Below are positions 28,267 through 38,104 of a DNA stretch of 64,000 bases, piece by piece. Position 1 is the stretch's first letter, and every line of letters begins with the position of its first letter. A program made the translations under genes and the position numbers. The stretch comes from Oscillospiraceae bacterium (GTDB lineage Bacteria > Bacillota > Clostridia > Oscillospirales > Acutalibacteraceae), in NCBI GenBank assembly GCA_015066625.1, contig SVOC01000014.1, forward strand, positions 1 to 64,000, written 5' to 3'. Under the pieces are notes generated by a model. It searched no databases and was not told where the DNA came from. It was given only the letters and a program-made list of their open reading frames with translations.

Positions 28267-29091
28267 TTACGGCATATAGGGATTATCGTCGAATTCGTAG
28301 TCTTCAGGCATTATGAAAGGACGGAAGTAGTTGATAGTGTAGTCAATTCCCCACTGACCCTTTTTGCCGTGCCAATATTCTGAATGAGGCTCGATGGAAA
28401 GCATACCGTTGTAATCCTTGGTATAAAGAATATCCATTGCCGCGCCCCAGTTTATGCAGTCAAGACCTGCGGGTGCATCGTCATAAACATCGTTATCAAA
28501 ATACACACAGCCTTTAAGGTGGAAATGATAGAATCTGTGACCCCAGTCACGCATTTCGGCAAGGTAGTTGCCGTTATCGTAAATACAGTGTGAAATATCG
28601 TATTTTATGCCAAGCTCAGGCAGAGCAGAAAGCACGATTTCCCAGACCTTGGGCTCAACAATGAAATTTTCCCAGCGGCAGTTGTAAACTGCAATCTTAA
28701 CGCCTTTATCCTTTGCAAAATCAATCAGGTTACGGAGATAATCAATTGCGATGTTGCAGTTTTCATAAAAGCTTTTACCCTCAACATAGTTTACACCGCA
28801 GTTATAAACGGGGCAGCCGATGATTGAAGCTGCTTCAATAAGGTTTTTGTCATTCTGAAAAGCTTCGGGAAGTATATCACCGTTATCGTCAATGCGTGTC
28901 ATACCCCATCTGCCCATTGAGCCCACGGCAACGCCGTATTTTTCGCTGTAGCCTTTGATTTCGTGAGCCTGAGCGAGGAATTCAGCGGAATCGTAATTAT
29001 AATTAACGCAGAATTCAACTGCTTCAAGACCTTTTTCGTGAACGTATTTGATACATCCTTCGCTCCAGCCGTTTATGATACCGAGTTTCAT
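28267..29091 (-). CDS. Sugar phosphate isomerase/epimerase (xylose isomerase-like TIM barrel)
   Basis: 274 residues in the AP-endonuclease-2/xylose-isomerase-like TIM barrel family. The fold is seen in LEAVEFCVNY, IIGCPVYNCGVNYV, ELGIKYDISHCIYD (metal-binding Asp/His) and FYHFHLKGC (His), with Glu in MLSIEPHSEYW. These enzymes use a divalent metal to isomerise or epimerise ketoses or inositol derivatives; the substrate is unknown. Its ATG overlaps the end of the preceding DUF2156 gene region, with AAAGGA inside that gene's last codons, so coupling is likely. Cytoplasmic. Confidence 0.85.
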   Translation of the reverse strand: MKLGIINGWSEGCIKYVHEKGLEAVEFCVNYNYDSAEFLAQAHEIKGYSEKYGVAVGSMGRWGMTRIDDNGDILPEAFQNDKNLIEAASIIGCPVYNCGVNYVEGKSFYENCNIAIDYLRNLIDFAKDKGVKIAVYNCRWENFIVEPKVWEIVLSALPELGIKYDISHCIYDNGNYLAEMRDWGHRFYHFHLKGCVYFDNDVYDDAPAGLDCINWGAAMDILYTKDYNGMLSIEPHSEYWHGKKGQWGIDYTINYFRPFIMPEDYEFDDNPYMP

Positions 29092-29982
29092 TTAATCATT
29101 CCTTTCAATAAACACAGTGTTTTTCTCTATAAGCTCAACGGGATGATATGAGAGCTTTGATTTTCTCAACCCTTCATCGCCGCAGTCTTCTTCACGGTTG
29201 ACATATTTCACGTCATCGCCCTCGGCATACATATGAAGAAACTGATTTGTCAGCATCTGATATGCCCCTGCATAGGAAATATCCGCCTTTTCAATATGGC
29301 TGAAAAGGGTATCGCCTACGGTTTCGCCGATGGAATATGCAATTATTTTTTTGCCGACTCTCAGTGCGCCGCCCTGCATTGCGTAGGCATTGTATTTTTC
29401 AAGAACTTCCATACACATCTGAAGTTCAAGCATGGCACTTTCGTCTTTGTCGGCACCGAAGGTGAAATTTTTTGTGAATTCAATAAGCTCGGGAATGTTA
29501 TCGCCCGAAATCGGTTCAAAGCTCCAATCGGTGTATAGCTTTTTGAATTTATTTATGTGGTTTCTGGGTGTGCCGTATTTTCTGCCCGAAAGGTTAAGCA
29601 TAGCCTCTTTTTCGTAAAGATAGTCAAACCAATCTCTGTCTGCATTTGCACTTATTTTACCGAAGCGTTCGTCAAGCAGCGGTAATTCAGCTTTGTTGAC
29701 GGAGCAGAAAACAAGAGGGATGCCAAGCTCTTTGCAGTGTGCTTCCAACGCATCAAATGCGCCGTTTACGTTTTTGCCTATGGGGAATGAAAAACACACT
29801 TCATCCTTGAATCTGCTGGAAAATATTATTGTTCCGTCAATAACCGCAAAGCTGTTTTCAAAGTAGTCGCGCCACATTGCGGTTGCGCCTGCCGACCTGT
29901 CGCACTGCCTTGACGGATATGCCGAAAAATATGCTTTGAGAACAGGGATATCGGTCAGTTCAATTTTTTTGAAATTAATCAT
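29092..29982 (-). CDS. DUF2156 (phosphatidylglycerol lysyltransferase C-terminal-like) protein
   Basis: 296 residues resembling the GNAT-like C-terminal domain of MprF-type lysyltransferases: FSFPIGKNV near residue 65, GRKYGTPRNHINKF near residue 135, and the C-terminal KYVNREEDCGDEGLRKSKLSYHP, the strongest family signature. It has no membrane flippase part, so it is a soluble acyl- or aminoacyltransferase-like protein with unknown acceptor. I start at ATG 29982 with GAGGAAAT directly upstream; the 64 extra N-terminal residues in the track ORF run through the promoter region. First gene of its operon. Confidence 0.84.
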   Translation of the reverse strand: MINFKKIELTDIPVLKAYFSAYPSRQCDRSAGATAMWRDYFENSFAVIDGTIIFSSRFKDEVCFSFPIGKNVNGAFDALEAHCKELGIPLVFCSVNKAELPLLDERFGKISANADRDWFDYLYEKEAMLNLSGRKYGTPRNHINKFKKLYTDWSFEPISGDNIPELIEFTKNFTFGADKDESAMLELQMCMEVLEKYNAYAMQGGALRVGKKIIAYSIGETVGDTLFSHIEKADISYAGAYQMLTNQFLHMYAEGDDVKYVNREEDCGDEGLRKSKLSYHPVELIEKNTVFIERND

Positions 29983-30015
29983 ATTTCCTCTTTTTTTAAA
30001 TTTATTTTCTGAATT

Positions 30016-30044
30016 ATTATACCACCGCAAAACTCGGATGTAAA
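30016..30044 (-). promoter_or_regulatory. Promoter of the DUF2156 operon
   Basis: On the minus strand: TTTACA, 17-bp spacer, TATAAT. Confidence 0.78.
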
Positions 30045-30067
30045 TATAATAAATGTTAATTTTTATG

Positions 30068-30096
30068 TTGCATATGCTTTTCCTTTCTGTTATATT
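30068..30096 (+). promoter_or_regulatory. Promoter of the 30128-GH38 operon
   Basis: TTGCAT, 17-bp spacer, TATATT, divergent from the DUF2156 promoter. Confidence 0.65.
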
Positions 30097-30127
30097 ATAG
30101 ATAATCTTTTTATTTATGAGGTGCCAT

Positions 30128-31903
30128 ATGATAAAGCCGTATAAGCTTAAATCACATCTGTGCAGGTTCTGCACCTTTTATAAGGCAGGGGATGAAAAGA
30201 TACCCCATGCTCTTTTTGAAACAGAAAATGAAAAACCGAATCTTGAAGGCTTTGCCTATCCGTTACCTTCTAAGAAAAGCGATTATACCTGCTTTGCAAA
30301 GACGGGCGAAATTGAATGGTACGGCGCATCAAACGGTCTGACACGCTACGATGCAAATGCAGAACGCGAAGAAGATATCGTTATGTATTTCAGCGCTCCC
30401 AGAGATTTGCTTGACAACAATGTCAGGGCTGTTATGCCCGACGGAGAGAATGTATGGGTGCTTACCGATACAGGCGCAGCATATATTGAAATGCGACTTG
30501 TGGGCGCGGAGGAAAAGGCTGATATCCTTCTTGAAGAAACACTTAAATATGTTGACCGCAGAGGTATGATAAGCCAGAAATATCTTTTTGAGGGCAGAAA
30601 TCTTGAGTCAATCAAGCCCTACGGCCATTCCGATAATGACGGTACATTCACGGGTAATTTTGCTTTCGGTGAAATGTTCCGCTATGCAACATTCAGACGT
30701 GAAAAAGGGGAGGATCATCCCGATACTGTTAAGGCAAGAGCGATAGCAACGAGAGCGGTTGAAGCCTGCCTTCTTCTCCTTCATATTCACAGCAGAGGCG
30801 ACGGCTTTGCCGCAAGAACATATCTTTGCGCGGACGAACCTGTTCCCGATGACGGACTTTTTTTCAGAATCACTGACGGTAAGGCTACCTGCCTTAAAAC
30901 TACCGATTCGGAAAACAAGGGAGTTACGGGCGTGGTTATTGATGCATCCGCACCTGTTCCCGAAAGACTTGCAAAGCTTTACACAGAAAAGGGTTACACG
31001 ATAAATGATGTAATATACAAAGCTGATACCAGCAGTGATGAAATAACACATCACTTCATCAATCTCCTTACTGCCCACGAAATTCTCGGCGATGATGCAG
31101 AGCTTGATGAAATTATTGTTTCATCAACAAAGAAGCTGATGATGCACATTATCGACCACGGCTATGAGCTTCACGATTTCACGGGTAAGCCTACCACATG
31201 GGCAAAGTGGAGCGTAAGCTATTTCAACACCGAGTTCGGATGGGTTGACGGTACTCTCAACTCTGCACAGCTTCTTATGTATCTGCTTGTTACGATGAAG
31301 GTTACGGGCGAAGAAGGCATCTGGCGTGAGCATTACGACCGCCTTATCAACGAGCTTGGTTATGCCGACAGAGCTGAAAAGCATTTTGACCGACTTTATC
31401 AGGCAAGCCTTTCAATGGGCTTTGATTACTTTGAAGATATTATGTACGGCGACCATATGCTTGCAACCCTTGCGTATTACGGAATCTGCACCCTTGAAAA
31501 GGATGAAAAGCTTCTTGCCAAATACAGAAAGGGTTATAAGGCTTGGAGAACATCCATTGAAAGAGAGCATAACCCCGGTTATGACCTGCTTTATGCGGTA
31601 GCCTGTCCTGACGAAGAAATTGACCTTGAACGCCACGCAGAGTGGTTTTACAGAACAAATGCAAGCCGTCTTGCAGCAGGTGTTTCGCTCAAAGGAAGAC
31701 ACGATGTTCCGGTTAAGAAGCTTCGTGCAGGTGCAGAAGAAATATCAACCCTTCTTCCTCCCGATGAAAGATTTATTTCGAAATATGACCGCAATCCTTT
31801 TGATTATAAAGATGAGGATTCGGGCGGCGTTATGTGTGTTGAAAGCTGTTATGTATACACACTGGCATATTGGTTCGGAAGATACCACGGATTCTTTGAA
31901 TAA
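30128..31903 (+). CDS. Alpha/alpha-toroid glycosidase-like protein, short relative of the 4390 gene
   Basis: 591 residues, no signal peptide. The N-terminal 160 residues include at least one propeller-like unit (EWYGASNGLTRYD) followed by NVWVLTDTGAAYI. The remainder is helical and resembles a six-hairpin glycosidase fold. It shares PTTWAKW, an NSAQLL/MYLLVT helix pair and the C-terminal YWFGRYHG signature with the 699-aa protein at 4390. It lies 12 bp before the GH38 gene and must be co-transcribed, so a role in glycan breakdown is a good inference; no catalytic pair is assigned. Start ATG 30128 behind GAGGTG. Confidence 0.75.
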   Translation: MIKPYKLKSHLCRFCTFYKAGDEKIPHALFETENEKPNLEGFAYPLPSKKSDYTCFAKTGEIEWYGASNGLTRYDANAEREEDIVMYFSAPRDLLDNNVRAVMPDGENVWVLTDTGAAYIEMRLVGAEEKADILLEETLKYVDRRGMISQKYLFEGRNLESIKPYGHSDNDGTFTGNFAFGEMFRYATFRREKGEDHPDTVKARAIATRAVEACLLLLHIHSRGDGFAARTYLCADEPVPDDGLFFRITDGKATCLKTTDSENKGVTGVVIDASAPVPERLAKLYTEKGYTINDVIYKADTSSDEITHHFINLLTAHEILGDDAELDEIIVSSTKKLMMHIIDHGYELHDFTGKPTTWAKWSVSYFNTEFGWVDGTLNSAQLLMYLLVTMKVTGEEGIWREHYDRLINELGYADRAEKHFDRLYQASLSMGFDYFEDIMYGDHMLATLAYYGICTLEKDEKLLAKYRKGYKAWRTSIEREHNPGYDLLYAVACPDEEIDLERHAEWFYRTNASRLAAGVSLKGRHDVPVKKLRAGAEEISTLLPPDERFISKYDRNPFDYKDEDSGGVMCVESCYVYTLAYWFGRYHGFFE

Positions 31904-31915
31904 TGAGGTGCGGAT

Positions 31916-34387
31916 ATGAACAATAAAATACATATTATCAGCAATGCACATCTTGACCCGATCTGGCTTTGGAGATGGCAGGAAGGCTGCGGCGAAGTGC
32001 TTCAGACATTCAGAAGTGCGGTTGAGAGAATTAAAGAATATAAAGGCATGATTTTTACCTGTTCATCAGCTTCGTATTATAAGTGGGTTGAAGAAATTGA
32101 CCCCGAGCTTTTTGAGGAAATCAGAAAGCTTGTGAAAAAAGGCAAATGGGTGCCTGTGAACGGTTGGTGGGTTCAGCCCGACTGCAATATGCCTTCGGCA
32201 GAGAGCTTTGCCCGTCAGGCACTTTACAGCCAGCTTTACTATTACGAAAAATTCGGTGAAATCTGCAAGACGGGTTACAATGTTGACTCCTTCGGACACA
32301 ATGCAATGCTTCCGCAGCTCCTTAATAACGGCGGTATGCGTTGCTATGTTATGATGCGCCCAGGTATGCATGAAAACCCCGAGATTCCAGAAAACCTTTT
32401 CTGGTGGGACAGCCCCGACGGTTCAAGAGTTCTTACTTACAGAATACCTTACAGCTATTGTGTAAACGGTAAGAGAGATATTGACAGAGAGCTGCCTTTG
32501 CTTAAAGAACGCATCAAAGATACCGGTCACGGAATGATGTTCTTTTTCGGTGTGGGTAATCACGGAGGCGGACCTACAAAGGGCGACCTTGATTATATAC
32601 TTGAACTCAAAAAAGACGGATACGAGGAGCTTGAATATTCAAGTCCCGACGAATATTTTGAAGATATGTGTGCCGACAGACTTGACCTTCCCGTGTGGAG
32701 TGATGAAATGCAGCATCACGCAAGCGGCTGTTATTCGGCAACATCAATGGTGAAACAGCTTAACAGAAAAGCTGAGTACTGGCTTGCAAATGCGGAAAAA
32801 TGGAATACCGTATCCGCAAAAATATCCAATCTGCCAAAGGCTACCGAAAGATTCGGTAAAGCGTGGCAGGAGGTATGCTTCAATCAGTTCCACGATATCT
32901 TTTGCGGCTGCTCAATTATGGAAGCATACGATGATGTCCGTGATTCAATGGGCTATGCAATGAAGATTGCCGCTGATGAGGAAAATAAGGCAATGCTTAA
33001 AATTGCACAGCAGGTTGATACATGGCTTGACGGCGTAACCGATGCACAGTCAAGTGTTGCACGACATCATTGCCGTAACCTTAAATTCCCCAGACCCGTT
33101 ATTGTATTCAATCCCAATTCCTTTGAGGTTGAAACTCCCGTAAGAACCTACCATCCTTCAAGAAAGGTTGAGGATTCAGAGGGTAACGAAGTGCTTTTCC
33201 AGAATGTACGCTCATCACGTTCAAACGATTCACATCTTGATACCGTTTTCAACGCAAATGTTCCCGCACTGGGCTATGCTACCTATTGGTTGTGGCACGA
33301 GGATTCGGAATTTACCGAAAGAAGCACTCTCGACGGCGGTTTGTATGCCGACGGTCTTACGGTTGAAAACAAGCATATCAAGGTTGTGTTTGACGGCGAA
33401 ACAGGCGGCATAAAGAGTCTTGTTTCAAAGGCAGACGGTACTGAGTTTGTGGGCGGCGAATTCTGTGTTCCCACGGTTGTCGATAACACTGAACCCGACA
33501 CCTGGGCACATAATATATTCAAATTCGATAAAACAATCGGCACAATGAGTCTCAAATCCATTGAGCTTGTTGAGTGCGGTGCACTCAGGGCTGTTATGAG
33601 GGTTAAACATACCTGCGGCGGCTCATATCTTACTCAGGATTTTATTCTCGGTGCAGACAGCAAGCATATCAGGGTCAAGTGCCGTGTTCTCTGGCAGGAG
33701 CCTCTGACCATACTTAAAATGCCTGTTACCGTTGAAGGCGAGAATCCTGTTTCAACCTATGAAATTCCTGCCGGCTTTATCAAACGTCCCTGCAACGGCG
33801 AAGAAGAGCCTGCTCTTACCTGGGGCGATATTACCGCCGGAAGCGAAAACCGCAAGGGTGTAGCGATTATAAGCAATGCAAAATACAGCTATGACTGTCC
33901 CGGTAACACTCTCAGACTTACAATGCTGAGAAACTCAATTTTTGCCGACCATTATTCTGACCGTCCCGATGCTGATTTTAATTACTGTGACGAAGGTATC
34001 CACAGATTTGAATATGCTGTTTATCCTCATATGGGAGAAGCAGAGGAAAGCGATGTTCAGCGTCTTGCAACAGAGCTCAATTCAAAGCTTGTTGCAGTGC
34101 CTGTAAGCTATCATAAGGGAACAATGCCTCTCAGAAAGAGCTTTATCAGCATAAACAAGCCCAATATCCGTCTTGAAGCATTCAAGTTCTGCGAAGACGG
34201 CTCCGGTGATGTTGTTATGCGTCTTTGCGAAACAGACGGTAAGCCCGTTAAGGCTGCGATTGTCTGTGATATTGCAGAGGCAGGCTTCTATGCGGATTTC
34301 AGAAAGTTTGAAGTCAAAACCTTCCGTATAAACAGTGAAGGCTATGTAACCGAAACAAATTACCTTGAAGGTATAGTTGAAGAATAA
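31916..34387 (+). CDS. Alpha-mannosidase, glycoside hydrolase family 38
   Basis: 823-residue GH38 enzyme. The N-terminal catalytic domain opens with SNAHLDPIWLWRW (zinc-binding His and Asp), and the nucleophile Asp lies in YNVDSFGHNAMLPQ near residue 120. NHGGGPTKGD near residue 215 completes the active-site set. A middle helical domain and a C-terminal beta-sandwich follow. It should release alpha-mannose residues with retention, in the cytoplasm as no signal peptide is present. GAGGTGCGG precedes ATG 31916. It is followed by a strong terminator. Confidence 0.94.
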   Translation: MNNKIHIISNAHLDPIWLWRWQEGCGEVLQTFRSAVERIKEYKGMIFTCSSASYYKWVEEIDPELFEEIRKLVKKGKWVPVNGWWVQPDCNMPSAESFARQALYSQLYYYEKFGEICKTGYNVDSFGHNAMLPQLLNNGGMRCYVMMRPGMHENPEIPENLFWWDSPDGSRVLTYRIPYSYCVNGKRDIDRELPLLKERIKDTGHGMMFFFGVGNHGGGPTKGDLDYILELKKDGYEELEYSSPDEYFEDMCADRLDLPVWSDEMQHHASGCYSATSMVKQLNRKAEYWLANAEKWNTVSAKISNLPKATERFGKAWQEVCFNQFHDIFCGCSIMEAYDDVRDSMGYAMKIAADEENKAMLKIAQQVDTWLDGVTDAQSSVARHHCRNLKFPRPVIVFNPNSFEVETPVRTYHPSRKVEDSEGNEVLFQNVRSSRSNDSHLDTVFNANVPALGYATYWLWHEDSEFTERSTLDGGLYADGLTVENKHIKVVFDGETGGIKSLVSKADGTEFVGGEFCVPTVVDNTEPDTWAHNIFKFDKTIGTMSLKSIELVECGALRAVMRVKHTCGGSYLTQDFILGADSKHIRVKCRVLWQEPLTILKMPVTVEGENPVSTYEIPAGFIKRPCNGEEEPALTWGDITAGSENRKGVAIISNAKYSYDCPGNTLRLTMLRNSIFADHYSDRPDADFNYCDEGIHRFEYAVYPHMGEAEESDVQRLATELNSKLVAVPVSYHKGTMPLRKSFISINKPNIRLEAFKFCEDGSGDVVMRLCETDGKPVKAAIVCDIAEAGFYADFRKFEVKTFRINSEGYVTETNYLEGIVEE

Positions 34388-34393
34388 TTTTTT

Positions 34394-34422
34394 AAGACCT
34401 GCACTCCGGTGCAGGTCTTTTG
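34394..34422 (+). terminator. Terminator after GH38
   Basis: 11-bp stem aagacctgcac / gtgcaggtctt with a 4-nt loop, followed by ttgttgtt. Confidence 0.87.
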
Positions 34423-34425
34423 TTG

Positions 34426-34454
34426 TTGAAATTAATATTTATGTGTGATAAAAT
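34426..34454 (+). promoter_or_regulatory. Promoter of pepD
   Basis: TTGAAA, 17-bp spacer, TAAAAT with the extended TGTGTGA just upstream of the -10 element. Confidence 0.78.
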
Positions 34455-34488
34455 ACAGAGCAGCATATAATACTCACGAGGTGAATTT

Positions 34489-35913
34489 ATGAGAATTCTT
34501 GAAGGTCTTAAACCCGAAAAGGTGTTTTATTATTTTGAGGAAATTTCGGCAATTCCCAGAGGCTCGGGAAAAACCGACGAAATAAGGGATTACTGTGCCG
34601 ATTTTGCAAAAGCAAGAGGTCTTGAATATGTTATCGATGATGCAGGCAACATTATTATTTTCAAGCCTGCCTGCGGCAAAGAGGGTGAACCGGTTATTAT
34701 TCAGGGTCATCTTGATATGGTGTGGGAAAAGGATGAAACCTGCCGTATTGACTTTGAAAAAGACGGTCTTGAGCTTTTTGTTGAAAACGGATATATAGGA
34801 GCAAAAGGTACAACTCTCGGTGCCGATGACGGCATTGCGGTTGCAATGTGCCTTGCCCTGCTTGATTCCGATGATATTGTTCATCCTCCGCTTGAAATAG
34901 TGTTTACAGCAGATGAAGAGGTTGGTATGACGGGTGCCACGGGTCTTGATTGTTCTGTACTCAAAGGCAAGCGTATGATTAACCTAGACTCCGAAGAAGA
35001 CGGTGTTATGTGGGTAAGCTGTGCAGGCGGTGTCCGTGCCGATGTTTCTCTTGATATTGAATTTGCAGAAAATAAGCTTGATTGCTTTGAAATCAGCGTT
35101 TCGGGTCTTCACGGCGGTCATTCGGGTGCGGAAATCCATAACGGTTATGCAAATGCAAATAAAGTTCTGGGAAAAGTTCTTTCGGCACTTTACAAAAAAG
35201 CTGATTATGCTTTGTGCAGTATAAACGGCGGTGCCATGGATAACGCCATAACCCGTGATTCAAAATGCGTTGTTGCTTCGGATTCCGATGTATGCGGAAT
35301 CATAAATGAAATTTCGGATGCAATTGCGGAAGAATACAAAAAAGCAGATCCCGATATAAAAATTTCCGCTTCACCCTGCGGCAAAACGGAAAAATTAATG
35401 AGTTCAGTATCCTCAAAGAATGTTATTGCGCTTCTCAATGACCTGCCCAGCGGCGTTATTGCAATGAGCAAGGATATTGAGGGTTTTGTTGAAACTTCAC
35501 TTAATCTCGGTGTGCTTAAAACCGCAGGCAATGCAGTGTCATACAGCTTTGCCGTCAGAAGCGGCGTTGATGCGGAAAGAGATAAGCTTTGTGACAGCCT
35601 TAAAGAAATTGCACAAAAGTACTGTGCGAAAATCAGTTTCAGAACCCCGTATCCTGCCTGGGAATTCAAAGACGGCTCTGAGCTTCAGGAAATAATGAAG
35701 AAAATCTATTTTGACATCAACGGCAAAGAGCTTGTTGTAACAGGTATCCACGCAGGTCTTGAATGCGGAATGTTCTGCGGCAAAATCAAAGGTCTGGACT
35801 GCGTGTCACTCGGTCCCGAAATGCACGGTATTCATACCCCGAAGGAAAGGCTCAGCATTGAATCCTGCGAAAAACTGTGGCATTTCCTTCTTGCTGTTTT
35901 GAAAACAATCTGA
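34489..35913 (+). CDS. pepD: Aminoacyl-histidine dipeptidase (PepD), M20 metallopeptidase
   Basis: 474-residue zinc dipeptidase that cleaves Xaa-His (carnosine-like) and other dipeptides in the cytoplasm. Metal-site motifs of the M20 family are present: QGHLDMVWEKD near residue 77, LGADDGIAVAM near residue 110 and FTADEEVGMTGA near residue 140 (catalytic Glu-Glu). The lid-domain stretch SGLHGGHSGAEIHNG near residue 205 and the C-terminal GIHAGLECGMF are typical of PepD. GAGGTGAATTT precedes ATG 34489. Its 3' end overlaps the convergent flippase gene by 62 bp. Confidence 0.93.
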   Translation: MRILEGLKPEKVFYYFEEISAIPRGSGKTDEIRDYCADFAKARGLEYVIDDAGNIIIFKPACGKEGEPVIIQGHLDMVWEKDETCRIDFEKDGLELFVENGYIGAKGTTLGADDGIAVAMCLALLDSDDIVHPPLEIVFTADEEVGMTGATGLDCSVLKGKRMINLDSEEDGVMWVSCAGGVRADVSLDIEFAENKLDCFEISVSGLHGGHSGAEIHNGYANANKVLGKVLSALYKKADYALCSINGGAMDNAITRDSKCVVASDSDVCGIINEISDAIAEEYKKADPDIKISASPCGKTEKLMSSVSSKNVIALLNDLPSGVIAMSKDIEGFVETSLNLGVLKTAGNAVSYSFAVRSGVDAERDKLCDSLKEIAQKYCAKISFRTPYPAWEFKDGSELQEIMKKIYFDINGKELVVTGIHAGLECGMFCGKIKGLDCVSLGPEMHGIHTPKERLSIESCEKLWHFLLAVLKTI

Positions 35914-37204
35914 TGTCGCAAATCTTAATTAATCTGCCGAAGCTGAGATAAAAGTTGATTATCTCACTGGCATAAAGAATAAAAATATAACCCTTGACGG
36001 AATATCGGGGCAAAAGAAAATATACAAGACCTACGCAGAGTGCGGAGTCGATTATGTTATATCGCATGGAGCTTATCTGCTGGTCAAGGCCTTTGAGCAT
36101 TCCGTCGGTTATCATATCGGTATACATTACGGGAACAAGCGGTGAGAGTATTCTTATATACATCACCGCTTCGTTTGATTTATAAACAAGCTTTGATATA
36201 AGCGGAGCGAAAAACACAAAAATCAAGGAACATATAATTGAAAAAAACAGTGATTTTTTCAGATATTTTTCAACTGTTTTATTGATTTTTTCTTTTTCGT
36301 TTTTCTCATTCATTGTTGCAAGCTCGGGCACAAGCAAAGCTGAAAGTGATGAAAGAATTGCACCCGGAAAAAGCAGTACGGGCAGTGCAAGACCGTGAAT
36401 ATTTCCGTATGCCGAAAGTGCTTCTTCGCTGCCTTCGCCCGATTTCTCGAAACCTTTGGGAATAAGCAAATGTTCAACCGTCAGCAGAATACTTCTTGCA
36501 CAGGTGCCTGCCGCATCGGGCAGAGCAACTCTCAGCATTTTACCGATGTCAAGAATAGGTTTGTTGCTTTTTGCAGGTATTGCGCGGCGTTTCAGAAGTG
36601 ATGACAATGTGAACGAAAAGATTTCTGCGGCGGTCATACCTGCAACTACGGCAATGCATGAATAAAGGCTCGATTTTTCTGCAGCAGTGCCGAGAATAAG
36701 TACGGTAAGAATGATTTTGAAAATCTGTTCAAGCATCTGTACTGCCGAATATTGCGGTATCTTTTCCACTGCGGTGAAGTATCCTCCCAAAGCCGAAGAC
36801 ATGGCAACAAAAGGCAGACTGAGTGAAAGAATTCGCAGAGGTAATGCCGTCTGTGAATCGGAAATCCAATGTATGCTTATAAAATCGGAAAGCGTAAACA
36901 GAAGAAATCCGATTAAACAGCCGCATATGCCTGCATAAGTCACGCACATTGCAACTGATTTGTTCATATCATTCTTTTTGAGGGTGTTTATTTCAACAGC
37001 TACTCTTGTTGTTGCAAGCCGTACTCCCGCACTTGAAAATGTAACCGTAAGTGAATAAACCGTCATCACAAGCTGAAAAAGACCCATGCCCGATGAGCCG
37101 ATTTTTGCTGTCAGATAGGCATTGAACCCTACACCGGCAGCTCTCATAACAAGATTTACGGCGGTCATTATTGCTGTATGTTTTATCAGCTTGTTTTTTT
37201 TCAT
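35852..37204 (-). CDS. SpoVB/MurJ-like polysaccharide flippase
   Basis: 450-residue membrane protein with about 12-14 hydrophobic segments, of the MOP/MATE-like oligosaccharide flippase superfamily. The N-terminal LVMRAAGVGFNAYLTAKIG and the SAGVRLATTRVAVE segment near residue 55 are typical of stage V sporulation protein B relatives, which are linked to spore cortex peptidoglycan. A general lipid-linked glycan flippase is the alternative. I start at ATG 37204 with AAAGGA 7 nt upstream; the track ORF adds 62 residues antisense to the next gene's leader. The 3' end overlaps pepD. Confidence 0.85.
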   Translation of the reverse strand: MKKNKLIKHTAIMTAVNLVMRAAGVGFNAYLTAKIGSSGMGLFQLVMTVYSLTVTFSSAGVRLATTRVAVEINTLKKNDMNKSVAMCVTYAGICGCLIGFLLFTLSDFISIHWISDSQTALPLRILSLSLPFVAMSSALGGYFTAVEKIPQYSAVQMLEQIFKIILTVLILGTAAEKSSLYSCIAVVAGMTAAEIFSFTLSSLLKRRAIPAKSNKPILDIGKMLRVALPDAAGTCARSILLTVEHLLIPKGFEKSGEGSEEALSAYGNIHGLALPVLLFPGAILSSLSALLVPELATMNEKNEKEKINKTVEKYLKKSLFFSIICSLIFVFFAPLISKLVYKSNEAVMYIRILSPLVPVMYTDMITDGMLKGLDQQISSMRYNIIDSALCVGLVYFLLPRYSVKGYIFILYASEIINFYLSFGRLIKICDIRLFSKQQEGNATVFRRIQC

Positions 37205-37221
37205 ATTTGTTCCTTTCGAGG

Positions 37222-37249
37222 TTGCAAAAATAATTTGTTGTGATATAAT
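37222..37249 (+). promoter_or_regulatory. Promoter of the alpha/beta hydrolase gene
   Basis: TTGCAA, 16-bp spacer, TATAAT with TTGTGA immediately upstream of the -10 element. Confidence 0.7.
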
Positions 37250-37265
37250 TAAACAGGGTGATTTT

Positions 37266-38096
37266 ATGAAGAATATGAAAAGAATATCTGCACTTTTGCT
37301 TGCGGCGGTGATGCTGCTTTGCATCTGTCCTTCATCATTTGCACAGGAAGGTGTGCCGGAAATGAAAGAATACGGCTTTGTTGACTGCAACGGTGCAAAA
37401 ATCGAATACGGAATTTACGGCGATTTAAACGGTGAGCCCTTGCTCCTTCTTCCTCCCAACGGGGGAGATATGCACTGCTTCGATGACAGCGTTCTGCCTG
37501 AAATGTCAAAGCATTTCAAGGTTATTGCCGTTTCGCCCAGAGGTACGGGCAATTCGGATTGGATTGAAGGTACAATGAATTTTGAAACAATGAGTGATGA
37601 CCTTGCAATAATCCTTGATTACCTCAAAATCGAAAAGACAAATATTTTCGGATTCAGTGACGGCGGCAATCTGGGTGTTGTATTTACTTTGAGATATCAG
37701 GATCGGGTAAAATCACTTGTTATAATGGGTTCAAATATTAATACTCTGGGTACAAATACCTTTGACCAGATTCAGATTACCTGGCAGTATTTTGTTCTCT
37801 GCGTTGAAGCTTGGATAACAGGCGACAGAGATACAAAAATACGCCGTGACATCAAAGGAATGATGGTTGGTCAGCCCAGCCTTACATTCAAGGATATTTC
37901 CGCAATAAAAGTTCCCGTGCTCAATATTTACGGTGAACACGATATGATTCAGCGCTGGCATTCAAGGCTGATTACAAAGTCAATCGAGGGTGCGGAAGAA
38001 ATAATGATAATCGGCGGCGGACACAGCACCTGCTTTGAGTTTACGGATACAATCATCAACCCTGCTTTGCTTGATTTTTACGGCGTTACCGCATAA
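37266..38096 (+). CDS. Secreted alpha/beta hydrolase
   Basis: 276 residues. A signal peptide (MKNMKR, long hydrophobic core, SSFAQ-EG cleavage near residue 25) directs export. The mature part has the alpha/beta hydrolase fold: oxyanion region LLPPNGGD, nucleophile elbow GFSDGG with Ser near residue 130, the acid Asp probably in YGEHDMI, and the catalytic His in GGGHSTCFE. Substrate unknown; close family relatives include esterases and haloperoxidase-like proteins. I start at ATG 37266 behind AGGGTGA; the longer track ORF is upstream leader. Monocistronic. Confidence 0.87.
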   Translation: MKNMKRISALLLAAVMLLCICPSSFAQEGVPEMKEYGFVDCNGAKIEYGIYGDLNGEPLLLLPPNGGDMHCFDDSVLPEMSKHFKVIAVSPRGTGNSDWIEGTMNFETMSDDLAIILDYLKIEKTNIFGFSDGGNLGVVFTLRYQDRVKSLVIMGSNINTLGTNTFDQIQITWQYFVLCVEAWITGDRDTKIRRDIKGMMVGQPSLTFKDISAIKVPVLNIYGEHDMIQRWHSRLITKSIEGAEEIMIIGGGHSTCFEFTDTIINPALLDFYGVTA

Positions 38097-38104
38097 AAAT
38101 TATA

